Part shown: piece after piece, positions 52,308 through 62,068 of the stretch
How the letters are laid out: each line of letters begins with the position of its first letter
How positions within the stretch are numbered: the stretch's first letter is position 1
DNA from: Brevibacillus panacihumi W25
GTDB taxonomy: Bacteria > Bacillota > Bacilli > Brevibacillales > Brevibacillaceae
Assembly: GCF_000503775.1 (NCBI RefSeq)
Contig: NZ_KI629786.1
Coordinates: 62,001 to 126,000, forward strand
Length of the DNA stretch: 64,000 nucleotides
Direction: 5' to 3'
Notes under the pieces: generated by a model
Seen by the model: only the letters and a program-made list of their open reading frames with translations
What the model was told of the DNA's origin: nothing
Databases searched by the model: none
Program-made: the position numbers and the translations under genes

Positions 52308-54053
52308 TTACACGATTAATTTAGCCAATTCGTCCTCGTTGGGTACATTACCGAGCTCAACGAGCTTTTGATAAATTACCTCTCCTTTATCAGTCTTACT
52401 CTGAACTGCATTTGTTAAATTATCTTCATCACGTACTTGAGGAGCTATCTTTTTCCTTCCTTTTCGTACTGGCCCTTTACTACTTTCTTCCTCATCTACA
52501 GATTTATCAATCTCCTTGTCTACGTTAGTTACACTCACCTCGTGCACTACTTGTTTACGTAACTTAACGAAGTCACACTCTGCCTCGTTCCGATTTAATA
52601 CTCTCTGAGCAATCACTTCAGCAACTTCGGGAGATGCACCAAAGTCCATTGCCGTTTTGATGAGTTCTTCGAGTTTATCCTGATCTTGTTCTACCATGGC
52701 ATCTCGTATCATCCTAGTTCTAATTTGGCCTTGCAAATTTATCTTCTCAGTAGCCTTTTGCATAAATTGGTCCAACTCTTCCCATTTGGGATATAAATCA
52801 TCGACTGACGCATATGAATTCGGATCATTGCGTTTTAGAACTTTTAGGAGGGGTTGGACCAGCTGCATATGACGATCTGCCACGGATTTTAATAATTGTG
52901 CAGTTATTTTTTCATTTCCCTCTTCATCCTCCATAGCTTCCCATTGAGCAAGCATATAAAGTTTAACCGCAATATCCACTATTCCCTGCGATAATTCATA
53001 CATTCGTTTTTTTATAGGCGATGTCAGTGCAGTTTGTTTAGACGTCCACTGATATTTCCATAGATTTTCAATAAAATAGTCCCATTCATCCCCTTCCATT
53101 AGTCGATCCAATATTAAATCTCCTTGTCCCGTGCTTCTTCTTGCTTGGCTAAATGATCCCGATAATAGCTTCATAGCTTTAAACGTCCCAATTAATACCA
53201 CTGGTACCCCTATCGTATTAATCAATTGGGTAAAATAATTGAGCATTCTTTCTGCTCCACCACTCTTCATAAAGCTCAGATTTTGAATCTCATCTATCAC
53301 GAGTACACCTAGTCCATGGAGTGTAGCAATATGAGCCATTACGGGAATCAAAATATCTACAGATGAACCTTTAGAAACAATTTTTTGAAAGTAATTGGTG
53401 CCAAGGTGTGAATCAACTGCCTGTAGGAAATTTAAACACAGACCCTTTAAAGATCCGTCAAATGGGCAATTTAACTTAAGCCATACCAACTGTTTGCGTA
53501 TGAATGGCTGATCCTTATAAGTCGAATGGTGAATAACTTGTGGATATAACAGAAGAGTACTTTCAATTGCAGTTGTCTTCCCTTGCCCACTTACACCAAG
53601 AATAGCAAATCCTGCAGCAGTAGATCTGAGACCTGCTAAATTGACTCCAGCTTCATCAATACCCGCTTGAAGAATATCCTTGAAGCCAATATGGAATTGC
53701 CTTACACTCTCTGCTGCAAACGGATTTCTCGCCTTATAACCATGCCTGATTAATCTAGATAAACGTTGCTCCACAAGCAAATGTGCCGGCAATGGTTCAA
53801 CATAATCAGAAATCTGCTGAACTAGATGTAACCGTGTTTGCTTTCCAAGTTTACGTTGCTCCTCGTGGTAGTGTGGATATTTGCCTATATTAGCTGCCAC
53901 ATAGGATTCTTCAAATATGGGCGGCAGTGCTTCAATGAACGGATTGTCCTGATAGCCCACTACCTCTTGTGATAAATACTGAGCCTCGACTTGCCGTCCA
54001 ATAAGACTGGGCGTATATTGATACTTTGACTCACTACTTACTCTCATAACCAT
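52308..54053 (-). CDS. tnsC: TnsC AAA+ ATPase, transposition regulator
   Basis: About 581 aa. Walker A LGVSGQGKTTAIESTLLLYP, Walker B HGLGVLVIDEIQNLSFMKSG, sensor-1 VPVVLIGTFKAMKLL, arginine-rich sensor region SFSQARRSTGQGDLILDRLM. This is the Tn7 TnsC/TniB architecture; it bridges TniQ-bound target and the TnsAB transposase. The start at 54,053 is preferred over 54,059 because of its distance from GGAGG; it overlaps tnsB. Confidence 0.92.
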   Translation of the reverse strand: MVMRVSSESKYQYTPSLIGRQVEAQYLSQEVVGYQDNPFIEALPPIFEESYVAANIGKYPHYHEEQRKLGKQTRLHLVQQISDYVEPLPAHLLVEQRLSRLIRHGYKARNPFAAESVRQFHIGFKDILQAGIDEAGVNLAGLRSTAAGFAILGVSGQGKTTAIESTLLLYPQVIHHSTYKDQPFIRKQLVWLKLNCPFDGSLKGLCLNFLQAVDSHLGTNYFQKIVSKGSSVDILIPVMAHIATLHGLGVLVIDEIQNLSFMKSGGAERMLNYFTQLINTIGVPVVLIGTFKAMKLLSGSFSQARRSTGQGDLILDRLMEGDEWDYFIENLWKYQWTSKQTALTSPIKKRMYELSQGIVDIAVKLYMLAQWEAMEDEEGNEKITAQLLKSVADRHMQLVQPLLKVLKRNDPNSYASVDDLYPKWEELDQFMQKATEKINLQGQIRTRMIRDAMVEQDQDKLEELIKTAMDFGASPEVAEVIAQRVLNRNEAECDFVKLRKQVVHEVSVTNVDKEIDKSVDEEESSKGPVRKGRKKIAPQVRDEDNLTNAVQSKTDKGEVIYQKLVELGNVPNEDELAKLIV

Positions 54054-56211
54054 GTTCATTACCTCCCGATCTAATTTTTAATAGGAAAGCGATTTTTGAC
54101 TTTGGCTTATATGAATCAATGGTAGCTACTCTATCCTCTGTTTCTCTATTAGCTTCATTTTGTTTCGCTTTATTTAATTCGAATCGTTGTTCTTTGCGGA
54201 GTCGGTCCCGTGTTTCTTTTTTATTCTGCCGAATGCCGGTCTTTCGTTCCGTTTTAGTTAAATTAGCATCACGTAGGTCTTCCATTCTTTGCTCTGCTTT
54301 GGATTTGATGTCTTCTAATTTTGCACTTAACTCTACTTCTTTTTGAAGTTGAACCGTATCGTTATACAAGGCCTTATTAATCTTCTCTTCATGTCGAATT
54401 TCTTTAACTTCTTCCAAACTCAAATCATAAAATCGGGATGATTTTTCGAGTAGATTACATTTGATAAAACTCTTCCCGTCATGTGACTTCACATACACAT
54501 GGTTTACACTGCGCCGATCATATGCGATTAGAGTTTTTATTGATTTTCCTTGCACAAACCATCCCTGCTCAGCAAGCTCTCCACAACCATAGTACATACC
54601 CTCAAAATATATACCTTCACGACTAGCGGTTACTTTGGCTTCTGGTAAAACGTTTAACCGTACAATATCCGGGTGGACCTCTTTTAGGAAATGATCATGC
54701 TTTATCCCCCAGCACCACAAATCTCTGGCAATCGGCTTAACTTTGTCCCTCAACATCGCTTTATCTAATGGGTAATATTCCATGTAATGATAATTATTTC
54801 GATGGAGAATCGTTTCAATCATCATTTTAGTAAAATCTTTAAGAGTCAACTTTGCATCTAGAACATAATCTGGACCACCACGCTTGATATATTCTTTTTT
54901 GATAGCACCGGGCATCCACGGCTGGACAGTAACATTCAACGTGCGAAATTGTTGTTCTACAATACCTTTTAAATCAGCTCGATAAGGAGGAGCATTCTTG
55001 AGTTTTATTCCTAATGCTTTGCTTAGCGAATCCGCATTCTTGCTCTCCATCTCTCCTCTATCTGCATAGAACGACTCAGGTAAATGGTGACAGGGCCACT
55101 CTTCTTGTTCGATAGAGATACCGTAATCCGCACAAAAATCGACCTTATTGACTGCCGTATTTTCAATAGCCATCATTACACCTTGCCAGGATGGCCCCTC
55201 AAAGCCGATATACATACCAACTACCATATGTGTCCAGACATCAACCACGACATAGACAACAGGTCTACCAATTATCAAATTAGGATCTTCTGCACTCACT
55301 AAGTAAACGTCTGCTACCGTTGCGTCTACTTGAAATATATGACCTGGTCCTGCTGCTTTTCTCGTTTCTGAACCAAGTAATGGTCTAAAATCGCGGTCAA
55401 AGGTAACGCTGCCCTCTCGTGCTATTAATGTGTCTTTTCTTCTGTAATGTGTTCGAATATGATATCTTAACTGTGCAATACTGGGGACCTTATATCCTGG
55501 AGGGATAATAGGTATCTCTCTTCCATTCTTTATTTCCATTCCTATGTTAAAACGTTTCTTTAGCATCTCGATGTATGTGAATCTTACAGAATCCCTTCGA
55601 TTTACCTTTAAATAGACCAATCGAATAAACTCATCAAATATTTTCCGCACGCCCTCATTCACAGATACACCAACATGTTCAGGACTAATTATCGCAGTAA
55701 GTCTAGGCCTCCCCATTTTCTTCTTTGGGTTTTTAAGTTTGCCTTTCCCCCCGCACTTTCGAAATCGTGGAAGCAGTGCATTCTCCATCTTCCCACCCAT
55801 CCAATAATAACGGAGATATTTATAAATATATTTTTTTGTTTTCCCAGTTTTCGAACACACTTCTTTTATCATTTGATATCTTTCATGGGGGTCGTATATA
55901 TTCGGTTCCAAGTCAACGATATCTTTTATACAAAGCCAAGCATTATCTCTAACTTTGAGTTCGTTAGTTGTTAACTTCTCTTCAGGAACCATATATTGTG
56001 AATACGGTTCGAACTCGAGTTTAAGTACTTTTCCCTCCTCTATCTCTTGCTCGAGCTCGGATAGTATCTTCCGCACTGGTAGGGCCTTTTTGTCTATTAT
56101 AGAAATCGTGATGACCGCATCCTTTTCGCGATTCATCCACAGTACTCTTTCGCATTCGATAAGCTTTCCATCTTTTTTATACTCAAAAACATTGTTAACA
56201 AATAATCTCAT
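54034..56211 (-). CDS. tnsB: TnsB DDE transposase
   Basis: 725 aa. Rve core: GHIFQVDATVADVYLVSAED (first Asp), FYADRGEMESKNADSLSKAL (second Asp), NAPPYRADLKGIVEQQFRTL (Glu), then the Mu-transposase beta-barrel domain (ASREGIYFEGMYYGCGELAE). N-terminal helical regions should bind the 20-bp end repeats. A coiled, charged tail interacts with TnsC in known systems. Start ATG overlaps the tnsA stop (ATGA), so translation is coupled. Confidence 0.94.
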   Translation of the reverse strand: MRLFVNNVFEYKKDGKLIECERVLWMNREKDAVITISIIDKKALPVRKILSELEQEIEEGKVLKLEFEPYSQYMVPEEKLTTNELKVRDNAWLCIKDIVDLEPNIYDPHERYQMIKEVCSKTGKTKKYIYKYLRYYWMGGKMENALLPRFRKCGGKGKLKNPKKKMGRPRLTAIISPEHVGVSVNEGVRKIFDEFIRLVYLKVNRRDSVRFTYIEMLKKRFNIGMEIKNGREIPIIPPGYKVPSIAQLRYHIRTHYRRKDTLIAREGSVTFDRDFRPLLGSETRKAAGPGHIFQVDATVADVYLVSAEDPNLIIGRPVVYVVVDVWTHMVVGMYIGFEGPSWQGVMMAIENTAVNKVDFCADYGISIEQEEWPCHHLPESFYADRGEMESKNADSLSKALGIKLKNAPPYRADLKGIVEQQFRTLNVTVQPWMPGAIKKEYIKRGGPDYVLDAKLTLKDFTKMMIETILHRNNYHYMEYYPLDKAMLRDKVKPIARDLWCWGIKHDHFLKEVHPDIVRLNVLPEAKVTASREGIYFEGMYYGCGELAEQGWFVQGKSIKTLIAYDRRSVNHVYVKSHDGKSFIKCNLLEKSSRFYDLSLEEVKEIRHEEKINKALYNDTVQLQKEVELSAKLEDIKSKAEQRMEDLRDANLTKTERKTGIRQNKKETRDRLRKEQRFELNKAKQNEANRETEDRVATIDSYKPKSKIAFLLKIRSGGNEHGYESK

Positions 56212-57047
56212 AATAATGTTTCACCAACCTTATAAAATCTGTTAAGTTCAACATCAAGTGGATCCATAGTTGGGCGAATTCTTATAGTCATGTCCACCAA
56301 CCAAATTCGATTTGCAATTAGGTACTTAACTATTTGGATACATGTACCTGGTGCAAGCCCCAGTTTCTTATCAAGTTCCTGTGTTGTTTTGGCAAGAGGC
56401 TTATCCTTTTTCTGAATAGCTTCTAAAAGACTCTGCGCTATCTTACCAATGATTGGTGGAATATTATGATCTAACCCTTCGAGATTACGTGAAGAGTGTA
56501 GCCATTCAACATTTTTAGCTAAATCATAATTTATCTGATTTTCTGTAATGAGGCTCCATTTTATTCCAATGTCCTTGAAATACTGTCTCTCAATCTCCAG
56601 TTTTTCTAAAACCCTCTTATTTAAGTTGGAAATCGGTTTTATAGAATGGGCTAAGTATTCATGACCGTCCGCTCCATTTACAGTTAGCAACATATCGACA
56701 GTCATAACGATTGGATGCTTTGTTTTTGGGTCAATCGGATGCCTTACACCTAATTTATTTGCAATGAATAAAGTCTTTTCGAGAGGCAAAAGTGGATATT
56801 GTTCACGTATATCTATGACACCCTGAGCCCACTCCAATTGGTAATGATGCGATAGCTCATAATTTTCGGACAAATAGTGATGTAATCTACCACTCTTCCA
56901 CCCGAAAATTCTTGTGACTACTCCTTTAGAAGGGACATCATGAATAGTTAACCAGGGTTTATAATCTGCAAAATTCCCTTTCCCTCTCCCTTCCCTAATT
57001 CTTCTTTCAATGACTGATGCTGTTGTTGAGCACTTTCGCTTTGACAC
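56208..57047 (-). CDS. tnsA: TnsA endonuclease
   Basis: 279 aa from GTG 57,047 (GGGGG upstream). Restriction-enzyme-like fold: YELSHHYQLEWAQGVIDIRE (catalytic Glu region), PIVMTVDMLLTVN (Asp) and YLAHSIKPISNLN (Lys in place of Gln-x-Lys), then a C-terminal winged helix. TnsA cuts the 5' ends and makes the element cut-and-paste. It is the first gene of the tnsABC-tniQ-tniQ operon, which reads away from the right end. Confidence 0.9.
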   Translation of the reverse strand: MSKRKCSTTASVIERRIREGRGKGNFADYKPWLTIHDVPSKGVVTRIFGWKSGRLHHYLSENYELSHHYQLEWAQGVIDIREQYPLLPLEKTLFIANKLGVRHPIDPKTKHPIVMTVDMLLTVNGADGHEYLAHSIKPISNLNKRVLEKLEIERQYFKDIGIKWSLITENQINYDLAKNVEWLHSSRNLEGLDHNIPPIIGKIAQSLLEAIQKKDKPLAKTTQELDKKLGLAPGTCIQIVKYLIANRIWLVDMTIRIRPTMDPLDVELNRFYKVGETLL

Positions 57048-57274
57048 GTTTTTACATACCCCCTAATGTTTGTTTTTCACATACACTTTTAGGTTTTCCA
57101 ATAATTTTTATGTTTACACAAAAAAATATTGATATATCGATATTTTGGAGTTCGATCATTTTCTATAATCTTTCTACCTCATTTCTCGTGAACTCTTGTT
57201 ATATGAATAGTATTATAAGAAAAGATAGTTTTATTTATTGGCGCAAAATTATCGATTTTTGGCGCAAATCGGAG

Positions 57275-58645
57275 ATGAATACCCTGAATAATTTGATTAA
57301 TAAGTTTGAAACTGATAGTACTAAATGGAGAGTTGAGTTTGAAAAAGCTTATGTAGAGTGGGTTGACCTTGATCTGATAAACGTATTACTTCAAAGTATT
57401 GATTGCTCAGTTCGTTTTCTTTGTGAAATGATTAATGATACAACAAGGTGGCCATCCAAAATAAACAAAGGTTTAAAAACAGTAAGTTATCCAAGAATAC
57501 GAGATGCAGCTGATTTCTTAGGTATTCCACCATGGCTATTATTCAACCATAAAGAAAAGAACTCCAAATTAAAGGAGCTCTTCGAAAACACAACCACTAT
57601 TCATCAACCACTGCAACTACCATATTTCAGTGAACATAAACGCCTATCCCTTTATGAAGATTTTTTGTCTGAACTATCTATAAGAGTCAATGAAGATGAC
57701 TATTACTTTCTTTCTTCAAAACTTGAAGCTCTATTTCAAAATAAAAATTATAGCGATGTAATCACAGGAAATTGGAAGGCACTTGCTACTTATCTAATGG
57801 ATATTAGACGCGACTTTTCAGGTGGGGCAACATTTTCGTACAGGAATGTAGAGAGAAGCATCTTTAATGGACATCTCCGCGTTAACTTCGCAACACATCA
57901 AAAAAATCATCAGTGGTCGTTAATTAAATCCGGTTGGTTAGCCCTAGATATGGAGCAATTTGAATTGAGCCATGATAGTGAATACCATTCTTTTCTCTCT
58001 ACCATAGTTTCCGATACTTATTGGATTTTTGAGCATTCTCCATGGATATTCAATATAGATACTCCTAATAAACAGATCAAATTACTAACATGGCATTCAC
58101 TACGAAAATCAGACGTACATTTTGAATCTGTTTCCGAACTTATTAACCGAAAGTTACCCGAAGCAAATTTTACAATGAATATCCAAAATCAATTGATTCA
58201 AGATCAAACAGTACTTTTTGTTAAGAAGGAAAATATTTTTGCGGATTTTATTCAATTAATTAAAGAAGATGTTCCCCATGTGACTTCTCGTCATCAAAAA
58301 AAACGGAGATCTAACACGTTACAAATATTGTTTGACAACAAAGTGTTACACCACGGGGATGAAATAATACTTATACCACCTAAAAAATTGAATGAATTCG
58401 ACGAGAAAGATCCTCGCTATAAAGCAACAATCGTGAAGGAACCCAACAAAATACTTGTACAGTGGCACTCGGATGGCAAAGTATACTCTATTTCTGGTTT
58501 AACAAGGTTAATATTTAATCAATCCAAAATCCAGCACTACTCAGATAAAACTCATTTGAATGGAAATATTCATTGGCGCTTACTGTGTGTTGAAAACTCC
58601 CTTTACTCAATGGCTGAGGATTTGATTTCGTCCCAAAAAATATAG
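57275..58645 (+). CDS. Uncharacterised cargo protein with possible C-terminal RAMA-like domain
   Basis: About 456 aa from ATG 57,275. No start has a clear ribosome binding site; ATG 57,203 (in frame) is an alternative. No known enzyme motif in the first 350 residues. The end, LQILFDNKVLHHGDEIILIP, YKATIVKEPNKILVQWHSDG, KVYSISGLTRLIF and NGNIHWRLL, has the pattern of RAMA domains (adenine-methylase/restriction-associated). Divergent from tnsA; the tandem TTGGCGCAAA repeats at 57,239 and 57,259 could be a shared operator. A nucleic-acid-sensing or defence role is inference. Confidence 0.6.
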   Translation: MNTLNNLINKFETDSTKWRVEFEKAYVEWVDLDLINVLLQSIDCSVRFLCEMINDTTRWPSKINKGLKTVSYPRIRDAADFLGIPPWLLFNHKEKNSKLKELFENTTTIHQPLQLPYFSEHKRLSLYEDFLSELSIRVNEDDYYFLSSKLEALFQNKNYSDVITGNWKALATYLMDIRRDFSGGATFSYRNVERSIFNGHLRVNFATHQKNHQWSLIKSGWLALDMEQFELSHDSEYHSFLSTIVSDTYWIFEHSPWIFNIDTPNKQIKLLTWHSLRKSDVHFESVSELINRKLPEANFTMNIQNQLIQDQTVLFVKKENIFADFIQLIKEDVPHVTSRHQKKRRSNTLQILFDNKVLHHGDEIILIPPKKLNEFDEKDPRYKATIVKEPNKILVQWHSDGKVYSISGLTRLIFNQSKIQHYSDKTHLNGNIHWRLLCVENSLYSMAEDLISSQKI

Positions 58646-59162
58646 AAAAGGCGGGTATATTCTTAGTTAATTTTAGAGGAGATTCAGGGATATATCTTTA
58701 TGTTTATAAAAATATTCAGAATGGCCGATGCGGTGCATTGGAAGACAACTATTTCCCTCCATCGAATCATCATCTCCTCAATCCCACTGCTGCTTATTGC
58801 AATACTATTGCTTTTTTTACCGTGAAACCAGAATATCCGATCCTTAATCCTTATATAAATTTACAGCGTTCTGATCGTTGTTAAAATTTTTGAAAACCAT
58901 TTATTACAAAAAATCTTGACATTCATTAATCTTCTGAATATACTAAGTAATACAAAACCAAATACACCAGCCTTCAAAACTTATAACGGCAATTTCCCGA
59001 GAGGGTGCCAACAAGTAGGAAGCGCGATGAAAAGCTTGGTTAAGACGCATGCTATATTTATGCATTGTCCGTCTATTCCTTTCTGTACATTACCGCCCCT
59101 ACTCTGTAGCGTGGTGGTTTTTTGGTTTCCAAAATCAAATTACAGAAAGTGGGTAGTCGTTT
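58646..59162. other. Gap between cargo genes
   Basis: No gene with good support. A 41-codon frame at 58,699-58,824 ends in a hydrophobic helix (SSIPLLLIAILLLFLP) but its ribosome binding site is too far away (GAGGAG about 20 bases upstream). The last 100 bases presumably hold the promoter of the GTPase gene. Confidence 0.4.
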
Positions 59163-61346
59163 ATGAAGCTGATCGACAAATTAATTCAAGCCCCGTCTCA
59201 AGTGACACTTCGACCGAATGGAATCACCGCATTGCTTTTCGCTCCTACCGCTTCCGGGAAAACAACGGCAACAGCTCAGTTTACAACGGAGGAAGCAGCA
59301 AGAATTTTACGGCTAACGATTGGTGAAGGTAGCTCAACAATTATTAACAGGCACCTCGTGTTTACCAATGAAATCGATAATCACATCGTTGTTAGCGTAA
59401 AACCTAAAACTCCATATGTTTCCCTCTCAGAATTTATTCACTTAGTGACTTCCCGTATGGCCGGAAAAATCTCTAGCTATCACAAAAAACTACATACAAT
59501 GGATATATCCGACCTTGAATCTGAAGTCAAAAAAGACCTACAGATTGTGTTCACCAACACAATCAATACAAAGGCACAGTACTCTCTTGCATCAGAAGAA
59601 CAGCGTTTGATTGCAGTACGCTTGTTATGCCGACCACTTGCCACTTTCCTAAAAACTTACGGTTTCGAAATTTTCAACCATGCATCAAATAGCCTAGATG
59701 CAAATGAAGCCAAAAAAAGCTCTAAGAAACTAAAGGAAGCCATCGATGACAAAATGCTTTCTTTCATTGAATCAGACCCACAAGTTCAAGATGTGTTATC
59801 CCAAGTGTACTTGCAGCTAAACGAATCATTGGATCAATATTTCCATTCGTTTTTTGCGAAATCAGACCTATCTTTCGACGGTTATTATTTTTACATCATC
59901 GATGTTAATACCCCATCGTTACACAAGGATTTCATATTGGCATTTTTCTCAAACAATAACATCCAACAAGGTAAAAAATTATCGGTTGAGGTACTTTGCG
60001 ATGAAATAGTGATACACCTACCGATGAGCAAACCTGTTCGGGAAGCGATTGAAGCAGATAAAATAAACCATCCAGTTCGTTCCGTGTATGAGAATCTTAA
60101 CGGTTACTATAACTTTACATTAATCGATACACAGGGTCTTTACCACAGTAGTGCCGATGAAAATACGGAACAGGAACGTTTAGAAAATATGCTTTACCGT
60201 GCAAGATACGATGCTTTGATCTGCCTCACACCAATGCACGGAAATCCAAACGGAACAAAATTCGAAATTCAGTTGTCCCAAGAACTTACTAAATTCAAAA
60301 AAGGTGCACCAGTACTGCTCCTTTGCAATAAAGCAGACGAGTACGCAGACAATCTGCAGAAAGAGAAGCATTCCTTAAACAGCATCGATGATCTATTTGG
60401 TGACGGTCCGGTAAAGAATTCGAAAGATATTCAAGTAGAAGTGTTGGAACGGGCTGAGCAACAAACTCTCTCCATTAAAGAAGCACTGAACCAACGAAAA
60501 CAAGGAAATGCATATGTTCTTCCTGCCATGTTCAAAGAACCTGTTAGTATGCAAGATAAGCAAAGCTTAACTCCACTTTTCGGTGTCGATGCGGTAGTAA
60601 AAAAAATCATCAATGTGATTTCAGAAAATCAAGGGAATGCTGAGAATTTCATTAAGTTCCGTCTCAGTAATAATCTTTCTTGGACGAAGCAACCGTCTGA
60701 TGTAAACACAGAGAAAGTGTTTCAGTGTTTAAGAAATGTTTGGGAAGAAGCGGAGACAAAAAAGCAAGTCATAGACCCTGCCGTTCAAAATATTGCCCAC
60801 AATCAAGGCAGGCGGCCCCAAGGCAATGGATTCAATGCATTGGTACGCCGCTTAAAAATCGGCGAAGGTTGGGATTCTAACATCGATCGTAATTATTACA
60901 AGCATTTCGATTCGTTCCATGTTCGTTATCCGGCAAATCTTGCAAATCTTATTTCTGCCTCATTCATCGCTAGATTGACAGAATCTGCAGTAGATTATAA
61001 TGGTGTATTTGAAACTGAAGAAGATAAAAAACGATTTGTAACCACAGTTATTCAACAATTAGTTAGCGAGGACTTTGCTGCAGATGTACTGTATTATCAG
61101 ATTCTAAGCAACCTCATGAAAACTGCCTACACGAGACAATCCATTTTCGATGGATTACTGGCTGAATCCTTAAAGCTTTTTCATATTGACCAAACCCAGT
61201 TTGATATGTATGCCAAGTTTATAACTAATGTTGAGCAAGAAGTTCCAAGTGAAGTGGAGCATGTTAATATGCTAGTAACGGCATTGCAAAGACAAATGGA
61301 AACTGCATTGTCCCTTGTCTTCAACAAGTACACATATCTTGCTTAA
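59163..61346 (+). CDS. Large GTPase-like cargo protein
   Basis: 727 aa. G1/P-loop LFAPTASGKTTATAQF (about residue 27), G3 FTLIDTQGLYHSS (about residue 325), G4 VLLLCNKADEYAD (about residue 388); roughly 280 residues are inserted between G1 and G3. Apart from these GTPase signatures I do not recognise the family. Long helical C-terminus as in dynamin-like proteins or in GTPase conflict systems. Close to the right end of the transposon, where defence cargo often sits. Confidence 0.68.
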   Translation: MKLIDKLIQAPSQVTLRPNGITALLFAPTASGKTTATAQFTTEEAARILRLTIGEGSSTIINRHLVFTNEIDNHIVVSVKPKTPYVSLSEFIHLVTSRMAGKISSYHKKLHTMDISDLESEVKKDLQIVFTNTINTKAQYSLASEEQRLIAVRLLCRPLATFLKTYGFEIFNHASNSLDANEAKKSSKKLKEAIDDKMLSFIESDPQVQDVLSQVYLQLNESLDQYFHSFFAKSDLSFDGYYFYIIDVNTPSLHKDFILAFFSNNNIQQGKKLSVEVLCDEIVIHLPMSKPVREAIEADKINHPVRSVYENLNGYYNFTLIDTQGLYHSSADENTEQERLENMLYRARYDALICLTPMHGNPNGTKFEIQLSQELTKFKKGAPVLLLCNKADEYADNLQKEKHSLNSIDDLFGDGPVKNSKDIQVEVLERAEQQTLSIKEALNQRKQGNAYVLPAMFKEPVSMQDKQSLTPLFGVDAVVKKIINVISENQGNAENFIKFRLSNNLSWTKQPSDVNTEKVFQCLRNVWEEAETKKQVIDPAVQNIAHNQGRRPQGNGFNALVRRLKIGEGWDSNIDRNYYKHFDSFHVRYPANLANLISASFIARLTESAVDYNGVFETEEDKKRFVTTVIQQLVSEDFAADVLYYQILSNLMKTAYTRQSIFDGLLAESLKLFHIDQTQFDMYAKFITNVEQEVPSEVEHVNMLVTALQRQMETALSLVFNKYTYLA

Positions 61347-61357
61347 GATTTATTTAC

Positions 61358-61392
61358 TCAAGGTGGCGGAATTTTCTGCTGCCTTGATTTTC
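61358..61392 (+). terminator. Terminator of the GTPase gene
   Basis: TCAAGG-TGGC and GCTGCCTTGA form a stem followed by TTTTCTT, 12 bases after the stop. Confidence 0.7.
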
Positions 61393-61539
61393 TTATGACG
61401 TGTTGTACGTAAAGCAGAATAAATACACATAAACTACAATATATAAACCAGGGAATTTATCAAACCTTTAAAGTTCTTAAGAGACTTATAGCGAAGTCAA
61501 AATCTATGTTTTCTTTGTTTTAAAAATTTCTTCAAAATA

Positions 61540-61893
61540 CTACTGCCCGTATCTCATTATTTTTAATTGAATAAAATCCATAATTTCTTCTTGATCCAAA
61601 GCTTTAAGTCTTCTAAACTCCGATATCAAGACTCCCTCTTTCTCACTAATATAGTGAGTACGAAACATCACTTGAGTTTCCTCTAAAGATTCTTTTGTAA
61701 CCCCGAGTAGCAACCATTCAATATTTACCCCATACTTTGTAGCTAAAGCCGTTATAGTATCAACTGAGGGCTTATATTTATCTTGCTCCAATTCGCTTAG
61801 AGTAGCTTGAGAAATTCCTATTTGATTGGCAAAGGTTTCTTGGTTCACATTATTCGTCTTTCGAACCATTTTTATTCGTCTGCCTATCGTCAC
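61540..61893 (-). CDS. XRE-family transcriptional regulator
   Basis: 117 aa. HTH_3: IGRRIKMVRKTNNVNQETFA, NQIGISQATLSELEQDKYKP, SVDTITALATKYGVNIEWLL. The C-terminal 45 residues (EGVLISEFRRLKALDQEEIM) are typical of phage-like repressors. Being the gene nearest the right end, it may control the cargo or the tns operon. Confidence 0.87.
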   Translation of the reverse strand: MTIGRRIKMVRKTNNVNQETFANQIGISQATLSELEQDKYKPSVDTITALATKYGVNIEWLLLGVTKESLEETQVMFRTHYISEKEGVLISEFRRLKALDQEEIMDFIQLKIMRYGQ

Positions 61894-61919
61894 ATTGAAT
61901 CACCCTCTAAAAAGAATAA

Positions 61920-61948
61920 AGTCCCGATGCAACTCCATCATCGGGACT
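61920..61948 (-). terminator. Terminator inside the transposon right end, facing glmS
   Basis: AGTCCCGATG / CATCGGGACT stem followed on the minus strand by TTTATTCTTTTT. It would stop glmS transcripts that read into the transposon. Confidence 0.8.
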
Positions 61949-61960
61949 GAACTAAGCAGT

Positions 61961-62044
61961 TTCACACTTTTTTTACCGGTTGCACAGATTTTTTACTGGT
62001 TGCACACCTTTTTTACTGGTTGCACAGTTTTTTATCACGTAACA
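61961..62044. repeat. Right end of the Tn7-like transposon (TnsB-binding sites)
   Basis: 20-bp units in exact register: TTCACACTTTTTTTACCGGT, TGCACAGATTTTTTACTGGT, TGCACACCTTTTTTACTGGT and TGCACAGTTTTTTATCACGT, ending AACA at 62,044. Four tight sites plus terminus is the Tn7 right-end plan. Confidence 0.85.
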
Positions 62045-62049
62045 GCTTT
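62045..62049. repeat. 5-bp target duplication (right), GCTTT
   Basis: Same GCTTT as at 25,877-25,881. Marks the insertion point of the attTn7-like site, 20-24 bases past the glmS stop. Confidence 0.8.
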
Positions 62050-62068
62050 CACTAACCCTTCCCACACC

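Larger units (their letters stand above)
25882..62044. mobile_element. Complete Tn7-like transposon at the glmS attachment site (about 36.2 kb)
   Basis: The ends are 25,882 (TGACAGGTGTAAAAAAACTC) and 62,044 (inward TGTTACGTGATAAAAAACTG). They align with each other and are flanked by GCTTT. The right end has four 20-bp sites of the type TGCACA-x-TTTTTTACTGGT. tnsA, tnsB, tnsC and two tniQ genes lie at 48.5-57.0 kb, transcribed away from glmS. The insertion centre is 22 bp from the glmS stop codon, the classical Tn7 site geometry. Cargo includes the peptide/nucleotide cluster, two IS3 elements, an IS21 relic, dCMP deaminase, a RAMA-like protein, a GTPase and an XRE regulator. No CRISPR array or Cas gene was seen. 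Confidence 0.88.

Noticed and set aside
61961-62044. CRISPR-like array next to glmS
   Set aside because: The 20-bp repeats have no spacers, and they end at a GCTTT duplication; they are transposon end sites.
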